Part shown: in pieces, positions 6,575 to 11,509 of the stretch | How positions within the stretch are numbered: position 1 is the first letter of the stretch | Layout of the letters: every line of letters starts with the position of its first letter | Assembly (NCBI GenBank): GCA_036477795.1 | Contig: JAZGDL010000280.1 | Location: forward strand, 1 to 11,509 | DNA from: JAZGDL01 sp036477795 | GTDB taxonomy: Bacteria; Planctomycetota; Phycisphaerae; UBA1845 | Length of the DNA stretch: 11,509 nucleotides | Direction of reading: 5' to 3' | The notes under the pieces: model-generated | Database searches by the model: none | What the model saw: the letters and a program-made list of their open reading frames with translations, nothing else | What the model was told of the DNA's origin: nothing | Translations under genes and position numbers: made by a program

Positions 6575-7078
6575 ATGGCCCGTCGACACATCCACTACGA
6601 AGCGGCTTTCGAGGACTACCTGCGATCCCAGGGCATCGCTTACATCCCCGTCGACGAAAGCAAGAAGGCCATCTTCGCCGGAGCGCGAGTTAAGTCGTTC
6701 GATTTCCTGGTCTATCGCAAGCCCGGCGAGACCTGGCTGGTTGACGTCAAAGGCCGAAAGTTCCCCTACGACACACCAGGCAACAGGCGATATTGGGAAA
6801 ACTGGCTCCCCCAGACCGATATTGACGGGCTGACCCAGTGGCAGAAGGTATTCGGCGACGGTTTTGTAGCCATGATCGTCTTCGCCTACCATCTGCTGGG
6901 CCCGGAAGACAAGCAGCCGACCGCGCACGTGCATCCCTACCGGGGCCAATACTACGCTTTCCTGGCCGTTCCCGTGGAACGCTACGCCCAGCACGCCCGG
7001 CCCCGCTCAGCGAGTTGGCAAACGGTCACCGTCCCGGCTGGAAAGTTCCGCGAGCTGGCCCAGCCTGTCCAGACCTGA
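6575..7078 (+). CDS. PD-(D/E)XK nuclease-like conserved hypothetical protein
   Basis: This 167-residue protein opens with HIHYEAAFEDYLRSQG. It then has VKSFDFLVY (about 39-47) and TWLVDVKGRK (53-62). Glu9/Glu13, Asp43 and the Asp57-x-Lys59 pair after a hydrophobic strand fit the helix-strand-strand core and active site of the PD-(D/E)XK nuclease superfamily (for example restriction endonucleases and archaeal Holliday junction resolvases). The rest (GNRRYWENWLPQTDIDGL, then a strand with FVAMIVFAYHLL) is compatible with such a small fold but has no label I know. DNA cleavage is inferred from the motif only. It stands alone, with its own likely promoter and no restriction or repair partner nearby. 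The start ATG 6575 is the only one before the conserved HYExxFE region. Confidence 0.75.
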   Translation: MARRHIHYEAAFEDYLRSQGIAYIPVDESKKAIFAGARVKSFDFLVYRKPGETWLVDVKGRKFPYDTPGNRRYWENWLPQTDIDGLTQWQKVFGDGFVAMIVFAYHLLGPEDKQPTAHVHPYRGQYYAFLAVPVERYAQHARPRSASWQTVTVPAGKFRELAQPVQT

Positions 7079-7372
7079 ACGCAAGCGTGTCCACAACGCC
7101 CTCAACCTCCGCCGCTGCGCCCCGAAGCCCGTATAATACACCCTACCGTTCACAACCTCGTGGTACTGCAATCATTGCGCAGCAAGCGGGCTACGAACAT
7201 GGGAAAACCGGGCTGGCATCACGGCAACTATTCCGCCGGTCGAATCACCCCGGCGACTTGTCGGGCCGGGGGGGTTCCTGGTAATATCACGCATCGTTGA
7301 ACAAAGCACTCCGAGGTCAGCGCCCGGCGCGGCGGTCGGAGCCGCAGGTTAGATGCACGACTGTGGGAGAAC
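7079..7372 (+). other. Non-coding gap, possible long 5' leader of the GspG-like gene
   Basis: No gene is supported in these 294 bases. A perfect TATAAT lies at 7132-7137 without a recognisable -35. If used, it would give a leader of about 230 nt. The leader contains a GC-rich imperfect hairpin (CCCCGG 7248-7253 with CCGGGG 7266-7271) and a second pair, CTCCGA 7309-7314 with TCGGAG 7336-7341. I could not match it to a known riboswitch consensus. Confidence 0.4.
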
Positions 7373-7375
7373 ATG

Positions 7376-7810
7376 ATGTTGAAGAACTTTACTTCGATGT
7401 TGCTGATCCTAGCCATGGCGGCCTTCGTCGGCGGTTGCGGCGAGGAGGAAGAGCCCACTCCCGAAGAAAAGTGGGGCAGCGATACTCAATCCGTCCGCGT
7501 AATGCTCTTCAGAGATGGAACCGTCGTTCGGGCCCTCAATGAGTTTCGCATGAACTCCGGAAAATACCCCACCACCGATCAGGGGCTCGACGCCCTGCTC
7601 AATCGACCCAAGGGACTCGAACCAAGAGAATGGCGAGGGCCCTACATGGAATCCGAGGAGCATTTCACCGACAAGTGGGGCAACACGTTGCGTTATGCAT
7701 GCCCCGGCAAGACCTATCCCGACGAACCCAACCGGTTTGATCTTTGGAGCCTGGGCCCCGACGGCGCCGACGGAACCGACGACGACATCCTAAACCACAA
7801 CGTGAAGTAA
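7376..7810 (+). CDS. Lipoprotein with GspG-type pseudopilin C-terminal domain
   Basis: Two ATGs are adjacent (7373 and 7376). GGAG at 7366-7369 is spaced 6 nt from the second and 3 nt from the first, so 7376 is preferred, giving 144 residues. The N-terminus MLKNFTSMLLILAMAAFVGG runs into a Cys and acidic residues (CGEEEE), a lipoprotein signal with lipobox VGGC (Cys21). The type IV pilin segment (GFTLIE type) is absent. The rest matches the GspG globular domain: ALNEFRMNSGKYPTTDQGLD, ALLNRPKG, WRGPYM, FTDKWGNTLRYACPG and FDLWSLGPDGADGTDDDI, the last being the loop that binds calcium in type II secretion pseudopilins. It is best read as a membrane-anchored, non-polymerising relative of the major pseudopilin; its role is unknown. 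No other secretion genes adjoin it. Confidence 0.85.
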   Translation: MLKNFTSMLLILAMAAFVGGCGEEEEPTPEEKWGSDTQSVRVMLFRDGTVVRALNEFRMNSGKYPTTDQGLDALLNRPKGLEPREWRGPYMESEEHFTDKWGNTLRYACPGKTYPDEPNRFDLWSLGPDGADGTDDDILNHNVK

Positions 7811-7828
7811 CCTCATCGACGGCACGTG

Positions 7829-7947
7829 CGGATCACGTAGGGTTGGGGTTCTGTAGCGCCACCCCTTGTGGGTGGCGCCGATTCCCGGTTGCGCCGCCCA
7901 CAAATAGGGCCCGCCGGGCGGACCACGCAAGGTTGGAGTCACGTCGC
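7829..7947. repeat. Hairpin-rich intergenic element flanked by imperfect direct repeats
   Basis: Two 29-nt imperfect direct repeats (7829-7857 and 7919-7947, 21 of 29 identical) flank a structured core. A perfect 9-bp stem joins GCGCCACCC (7856-7864) to GGGTGGCGC (7870-7878) with a 5-nt loop. The right arm can instead pair with GCGCCGCCCACAA (7891-7903) as a 13-bp stem with one G-T wobble, so the two hairpins exclude each other. A small GCCCG/CGGGC hairpin follows (7909-7919). It lies between the convergent ends of the GspG-like and antitoxin genes, so it may serve as a two-way mRNA end, although no T-tract is present. Confidence 0.55.
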
Positions 7948-7979
7948 TGAACCGATGAATTCGTTCTCGGTCGGCTCGC

Positions 7980-8411
7980 TCAAAGCAAAGCCCGCACGTC
8001 CACACCCAATGCTTTGGCGATACGCTTGAGGGTCCGCACCGTCGTGCGATCCGGGTTGCGTTCAATCCGCGAAATCTGCGACTGCGGCAGTCCCAGTCTC
8101 TCCCCGAGTTGTTTCTGCGTAACCCCCTTGGCTTTTCGTGCCTGAGCAATGCGCTCCGCAGCCAGTTGCCGGCCCAGCGCTTGGGCATCAACCCATCCGA
8201 CGTTCTTCTCGCGAAGTTTCGACGTAGCCTGCTCCACCATACGCGCTTTCAGCAGATCTTCGTATTCCCCGATGGGAACCAACACGTGCGTAGGCTGGTC
8301 GTCCTCCATCACGTAGCGGTGGGCAAACGCCCTTTCCGTCCGCGGCGCTACGCTGCGCCTCCGTCGCCGCGATTCTGCTTTCCGCGTTTTCTTGGAAGAG
8401 ACGTTCGGCAT
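7980..8411 (-). CDS. XRE-family helix-turn-helix regulator, probable antitoxin
   Basis: This 143-residue minus-strand protein ends in a Cro/C1-type helix-turn-helix: IAQARKAKGVTQKQLGERLG, LPQSQISRIE and TVRTLKRIAKALGVDVRALL (about 86-143). The middle part, QPTHVLVPIGEYEDLL (39-54), resembles the Phd/YefM antitoxin pattern. The first 30 residues are Arg/Lys-rich and are encoded by bases shared with the end of the toxin frame (8348-8411). The ATG at 8411 has a weak AGGG seven bases upstream. An alternative ATG at 8309 (MEDDQPTHVLVP, 109 residues) would avoid the overlap but has no Shine-Dalgarno. As with HigA-type antitoxins, it probably neutralises the upstream product and represses their shared promoter; this is inferred from order and domain. 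Confidence 0.8.
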   Translation of the reverse strand: MPNVSSKKTRKAESRRRRRSVAPRTERAFAHRYVMEDDQPTHVLVPIGEYEDLLKARMVEQATSKLREKNVGWVDAQALGRQLAAERIAQARKAKGVTQKQLGERLGLPQSQISRIERNPDRTTVRTLKRIAKALGVDVRALL

Positions 8412-8650
8412 ACAAGCACCCTGATTCGATTCATCGCCGCGTCATATTCAAACGCGGCGATATTCACCCCAAACCGAAAGCCACGTAGCACGTATTGGCT
8501 GATCTTCGGATCAACCAGCGCCTCCGAGTTCTGAATCGGCGCCGTCCGGATAGCCTCAAGCCGCTCGTAGAAAGCGTCGACTTCGTTCTCGTTGCACCTG
8601 TGCCGAAGGAACCACTCCACGTCCGGATGCAGTTCCACCTTGATGGGCAT
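8348..8650 (-). CDS. RelE/ParE-like toxin
   Basis: This 100-residue minus-strand protein has a Shine-Dalgarno (AGAGGT) six bases before ATG 8650. The pattern is helical at first (PDVEWFLRHRCNENEVDAFY, ERLEAIRTAP), followed by strands: YVLRGFRFGVNIAAFEYD and NRIRVLVCR (about 53-82). This fits the small RelE/ParE toxin fold, whose members either cleave ribosome-bound mRNA or poison gyrase. Which activity applies cannot be told. The basic C-terminus (LPRKRGKQNR) is encoded in the region overlapping the antitoxin start by 64 bases. Toxin-first order with an XRE partner is typical of HigBA-type pairs. Family assignment is by pattern only. Confidence 0.65.
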   Translation of the reverse strand: MPIKVELHPDVEWFLRHRCNENEVDAFYERLEAIRTAPIQNSEALVDPKISQYVLRGFRFGVNIAAFEYDAAMNRIRVLVCRTSLPRKRGKQNRGDGGAA

Positions 8651-8793
8651 ACACGTACCTCTAGTGACGGCTAGGCGCCGTCCCTTGCACCGTATTCCTA
8701 ATCAAGGTGAAACACGCATGGTGCTTTATGGCCTTGGCCACAACGGTCCCCGTTGTGTTCCACCGCCCGGGGATTCGGGCTAATCATATTGTC

Positions 8794-8829
8794 TATGATA
8801 TACCATATATCATATTTGATCTTTGTCAA
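8794..8829 (-). promoter_or_regulatory. Predicted promoter and palindromic operator of the toxin-antitoxin pair
   Basis: On the minus strand a perfect -35 TTGACA (8829-8824) is followed after 16 nt by TATGGT (8807-8802). The -10 lies in the centre of a perfect inverted repeat with 9-bp arms (TATGATATA 8794-8802 and TATATCATA 8806-8814). An XRE antitoxin bound there would block RNA polymerase, the usual autoregulation of such pairs. The leader to the toxin ATG would be about 145 nt. The segment is markedly AT-rich compared with its surroundings. Confidence 0.55.
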
Positions 8830-9022
8830 CCGCAAAAAAAAAGGCAGATTCTTCATACCAACCACGATATAGACCGGGCTGGATTCTGCTCAACTATCGT
8901 TCGGCGGCCTCTAACTCGCTGGGCTATTGTCGTTTTGTCCCTACGAGACTCTTGCCACACGTAATCCCCGTGCCGAACCGCATTGGGGGACCCACCAAAA
9001 GTGTCGCGCGCGCGACGACCGA
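8830..9022. other. Intergenic region, nothing recognised
   Basis: Between the toxin-antitoxin promoter and the Nudix gene promoter there is a run of nine A (8832-8840) and otherwise unremarkable sequence. Short open frames on the + strand here lack a ribosome binding site and recognisable composition. The bases between the promoter at 8794-8829 and the toxin ATG (8651-8793) likewise hold only the toxin leader. Confidence 0.4.
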
Positions 9023-9051
9023 TTGCGGCAGCGCGGCCGTGTTCCTATAAT
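9023..9051 (+). promoter_or_regulatory. Sigma70-like promoter for the Nudix-rhomboid-M50 operon
   Basis: A perfect TATAAT (9046-9051) is preceded at 17 nt by TTGCGG (9023-9028), a half-match to the -35 consensus. The -10 box covers the first in-frame ATG (9050), so transcription from here would begin near 9058, downstream of that ATG. This supports the GTG at 9074 as the start codon. Confidence 0.5.
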
Positions 9052-9073
9052 GAAAAACGAGGAGAGAATACAG

Positions 9074-9616
9074 GTGCGCGGGCCCGCTTCGGCCGATCCT
9101 ACCATGGTTGAAAGCCTACTCTCGACCCGACTGTTCGACGTCGAGCGCCGAACGTACCGGGGCCCGGACGGGCGATCGCTGGTTCGCGACATCATCGTGC
9201 ACCCCGGGGCGGCGGTGGTGATCCCCATTCTGGACGACGGACGGATCGTGATGATTCACAACGTTCGCCACGCCGCCGGCGAGGAGCTGCTGGAGCTGCC
9301 TGCGGGCACGCTGGAAGCGGACGAAGCACCGATCAAAACGGCGGCTCGGGAGCTGGAAGAGGAGACCGGCTACGTCGCCGGGCGCGTTGAGCCACTACTG
9401 AGCTTCTTTTCCACACCGGGGGTCTGCACGGAACTGATGCATGCATTCATCGCAACTGAGTTGTCCGTTGGCGAACCGCGAATGGAGGGCGGCGAGCAAG
9501 TCCGCGTGGAGATTCGTGGACGCGATAGCCTGCGCCGGGCCCTCTGTGACGGTTCGATCCGCGACGGAAAAACGCTGGCCGCCCTGGGTGTGTATTTCTT
9601 GAGGAACGAAGCCTGA
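9074..9616 (+). CDS. Nudix hydrolase, ADP-ribose pyrophosphatase-like
   Basis: The GTG at 9074 gives 180 residues; GAGGAG at 9059-9064 is 9 nt upstream. An in-frame ATG at 9050 lies inside the probable -10 box and has no ribosome binding site, and ATG 9104 is a further option. The Nudix box is complete at residues 78-101 (GTLEADE then RELEEETGYV), matching G-x5-E-x7-REUxEExGU. These residues bind the metal for hydrolysis of a nucleoside diphosphate linked to another moiety. The N-terminal strand (LLSTRLFDVERRTY) and HPGAAVVIPIL resemble ADP-ribose pyrophosphatases (NudF type). The exact substrate is inferred. It is the first gene of a tight + strand set, 2 bases before the rhomboid gene. Confidence 0.88.
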   Translation: MRGPASADPTMVESLLSTRLFDVERRTYRGPDGRSLVRDIIVHPGAAVVIPILDDGRIVMIHNVRHAAGEELLELPAGTLEADEAPIKTAARELEEETGYVAGRVEPLLSFFSTPGVCTELMHAFIATELSVGEPRMEGGEQVRVEIRGRDSLRRALCDGSIRDGKTLAALGVYFLRNEA

Positions 9617-9618
9617 CC

Positions 9619-10506
9619 ATGGGATGGCAGGACCGCGATTACGCCCGTGAATACCAAGCGGCTGCCGGGCCCGTCGTGTCGCGTATGCGCTACCGCTCGC
9701 CTCGATCAGTGGTCACCATTCTGATCTGGATAAACGTCGTTGTCTTCGTCGCTTGCCAGATAACCGAGAGCCGGTCGTTGAGCCCGCTCTTTGTATTCTG
9801 CGCGATGATCTCGGAAAAGGTGCTGCATGGCCAGATCTGGCGGCTGGTCACCAGCGACTACCTGCATTGGAACTTCACGCATATTCTGATGAACATGCTG
9901 GGCTTGTACTTCCTGGGCCGACCTCTGGAGCAGTTGTGGGGGCCGCGACGGTTCTTTGCGGTGTATACCGCTGCGGGCGTGATCGGCAGCCTGTTCTATA
10001 TGATCCTGTCCCTGATGGGCTGGTTGCACAGCGGCATCGCCGCCGGGGCGTCGGGATGTGTGCTGGGTTTGCTGGGGGCGGCAGCCGTACTGTTTCCCCA
10101 CGCTGAGGTGTACGTCTACTTCCTGTTCCCGGTGAAGATCCGCATAGTCGCGCTGGTGTTGGGTGGTTTCTATGTGCTCAACGTCTTGCAGGGTGGTCCC
10201 AATGCGGGCGGGGATGCGTGTCACCTGGCGGGGTTGGCGTTCGGTGTATGGTGGGCAATGAAGGGAATGCGTTGGTGGGACGGGCGGCAGCGGCAGCGGC
10301 AGCGCCCCCAACCGGTCGCTCGGGTTAGTTTCCGACAGCGCCTCAAGCAGCGTCGAGCCGATGCAGAACTCATCGATCGGATACTGGCCAAGGTTCACGC
10401 CAACGGCGTCGCCTCGCTCACCGATCGCGAAAAACATGCGTTGAACGAGGCCACCGCACGCCAGCAAGCGGAAGATCGGCGGTTCGAACGAACCGACCGC
10501 CTTTGA
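9619..10506 (+). CDS. Rhomboid-family intramembrane serine protease
   Basis: This 295-residue protein has about six membrane helices between 30 and 216 and the rhomboid features: HWNFTHILMN (His83, His88, Asn92), the catalytic Ser145 in GASG, and the His202 partner in CHLAG. It should cleave substrates within the inner membrane; substrates are unknown. ATG 9619 lies 2 bases after the Nudix stop, indicating translational coupling. After a basic linker with (CGGCAG)x3 (10285-10302, encoding RQRQRQR), the cytoplasmic tail (about 245-290) includes LIDRILAKVHANGVASLTDR, a helical module of the DUF6576 type seen at the end of other rhomboids. A closely similar module ends the next gene. The protein is longer than the minimal bacterial rhomboid core because of this tail. 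Confidence 0.93.
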   Translation: MGWQDRDYAREYQAAAGPVVSRMRYRSPRSVVTILIWINVVVFVACQITESRSLSPLFVFCAMISEKVLHGQIWRLVTSDYLHWNFTHILMNMLGLYFLGRPLEQLWGPRRFFAVYTAAGVIGSLFYMILSLMGWLHSGIAAGASGCVLGLLGAAAVLFPHAEVYVYFLFPVKIRIVALVLGGFYVLNVLQGGPNAGGDACHLAGLAFGVWWAMKGMRWWDGRQRQRQRPQPVARVSFRQRLKQRRADAELIDRILAKVHANGVASLTDREKHALNEATARQQAEDRRFERTDRL

Positions 10507-10536
10507 TAGGGGAAAGAAGGGGGGAGCAACACCGTT

Positions 10537-11509
10537 GTGAGCAGGTCGCTGGACAACCCCATCAACTGGTCCCTCGGTGTGGGATCGCTCTTCGGCATCA
10601 GAATCCGTGTGCACCTGCTGTTCGTGCTCGGCGGGCTGGTGATCGTGTTCCACAACCTCGGCGACGGGGGCGGCTGGAGGGGCCTGGGCTACGGGTTGGG
10701 CTCCATCGGATTGTTGTTCTTGATAGTGCTTTTGCACGAGTTCGGGCACTGCTTCGGCGCCCGTTATGCCGGCGGACAGGCCGATGAGATCCTAATGTGG
10801 CCTCTGGGCGGTCTGGCGTACACCAGCCCGCCGCACAACCCCCGGGCTCATCTCATCACGGTTATCGCCGGGCCGGCTGTTAACGTTGTGCTCCTGTTGA
10901 TTACCAGCGTGTTCTTGGTGTCCTGGAAGGGCACCTGGGGAGCGTTGCCCTCGAACCCCTTCAAACCGTTTTACACCGACCTGCCCTGGGTGCCGGGAAG
11001 CCTGTACTACTGGTTGGTGGTGTTCTTCACCTTGAACCTGATCATCCTGCTGTTCAACCTGGCTCCGGTGTTTCCGTTTGACGGCGGACGCATCCTGCAA
11101 TGCCTGCTGTGGTTTCGCAAGGGATTCATACCGGCGACGCTGATCGCCACCGGTGTAGGCATGGTGGGGGCCATCGTGATCGGGATCATCGGTCTGGCCA
11201 CCGCAGAGGTCTTGTTCTTCGCCATCGCCTTTTTCGGTTATTTCACTTGCTGGCAGCAACGACAGATGATCAGATCGGGGATGTACGAAACCGGCAATGA
11301 GTTCGGATACGACTTCTCGCAAGGGTACACCTCGCTGGATCAGAACTTCGAGGGTTCGGCGAAGAGGCCTTCCTTCTGGGAGAGGCGGCGCGCTGCCAAA
11401 GAAGCGGCCCGCGCCGCGCGGGAAGCCCGGCTACAGGAGGAGCGCCGCCGAGAGGTGGACCGGGTTCTTGACAAGGTTCACAACAGCGGGGTCGAGTCCC
11501 TGACCGCGA
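10537..11509 (+). CDS. Site-2 protease family (M50) intramembrane metalloprotease, 3' partial
   Basis: GTG 10537 (MSRSLDNPINWSLGVGSLFG) follows a GGAG ribosome binding site 10 bases upstream and lies 30 bases after the rhomboid stop; 324 codons are present before the window ends. The zinc motif HEFGH is at His67, Glu68 and His71 in LLHEFGHCFGAR. The third ligand is Asp182 in FPFDGGRILQ. NP-rich and aliphatic stretches give about six membrane helices, and the SpoIVFB-like core is complete. The cytoplasmic tail has a charged helix (RRAAKEAARAAREARLQEER) and then EVDRVLDKVHNSGVESLT (306-323), matching the rhomboid tail. The gene continues beyond the window. It should cleave membrane-bound substrates such as anti-sigma factors or signal peptides; the actual substrate is unknown. 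Confidence 0.92.
   Translation, partial: MSRSLDNPINWSLGVGSLFGIRIRVHLLFVLGGLVIVFHNLGDGGGWRGLGYGLGSIGLLFLIVLLHEFGHCFGARYAGGQADEILMWPLGGLAYTSPPHNPRAHLITVIAGPAVNVVLLLITSVFLVSWKGTWGALPSNPFKPFYTDLPWVPGSLYYWLVVFFTLNLIILLFNLAPVFPFDGGRILQCLLWFRKGFIPATLIATGVGMVGAIVIGIIGLATAEVLFFAIAFFGYFTCWQQRQMIRSGMYETGNEFGYDFSQGYTSLDQNFEGSAKRPSFWERRRAAKEAARAAREARLQEERRREVDRVLDKVHNSGVESLTA

Noticed and set aside
7144..7372. A riboswitch upstream of the GspG-like gene
   Set aside because: The long leader and hairpins prompted a check for cyclic di-GMP, SAM/SAH and cobalamin motifs by eye, but none of the conserved cores could be matched.
8830..8842. An intrinsic terminator at the poly-A run
   Set aside because: On the minus strand the run is T-rich, but no stable GC hairpin precedes it and it would lie upstream of the toxin promoter.
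9706..10749. A 347-residue minus-strand frame spanning the rhomboid and the M50 start
   Set aside because: The protein is Gln/His/Pro-rich with no domain, while the + strand genes carry complete catalytic motifs.

Overview
The window is a GC-rich, densely coded bacterial segment with short gaps and several GTG starts. The gene content (a long secretin-like protein with a TPR/coiled N-terminal part, a YdjY-domain protein, KdsD, lipoproteins, tandem intramembrane proteases) and the intergenic microsatellite-like repeats suggest a Planctomycetota member, perhaps Phycisphaerae-like. That assignment is inferred from gene style; no rRNA or other marker is present.

Left part (1-5047, all +): the 3' portion of a secretin-family gene, a predicted exported YdjY-domain protein, arabinose-5-phosphate isomerase (kdsD, with all four catalytic residues) overlapping it by ATGA, and a family 2 glycosyltransferase. 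Two copies of a composite repeat sit exactly in the two gaps of this cluster (2311-2455 and 4241-4336). Each copy begins at the upstream gene's stop codon, runs through a 7-nt array and an 8-nt array, and ends at the likely GTG start of the next gene. KdsD points to Kdo and therefore LPS-type outer-membrane synthesis; the secretin also implies an outer membrane.

Middle part (5048-7810): a small minus-strand zinc-ribbon/membrane protein, a divergent + strand lipoprotein with five helical motif units and a C-terminal membrane helix, a PD-(D/E)XK nuclease-like protein behind a near-leaderless promoter, and a lipoprotein carrying a GspG-type pseudopilin globular domain without the pilin helix.

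Right part (7811-11509): a hairpin-rich intergenic repeat, then a minus-strand toxin-antitoxin-like pair (RelE/ParE-like toxin overlapping an XRE-type antitoxin) with a promoter/operator palindrome upstream. Next comes a + strand operon of Nudix hydrolase, rhomboid protease and a site-2 (M50) protease cut by the window end. The rhomboid and the M50 protease share a similar C-terminal tail, although they belong to unrelated protease families.

No tRNA, rRNA, CRISPR array, transposase or classical hairpin-plus-U-tract terminator was recognised. The least ordinary points are the repeats that supply gene ends and starts, the lipidated GspG-like protein, the double-anchored lipoprotein, and the shared tail of the two intramembrane proteases.
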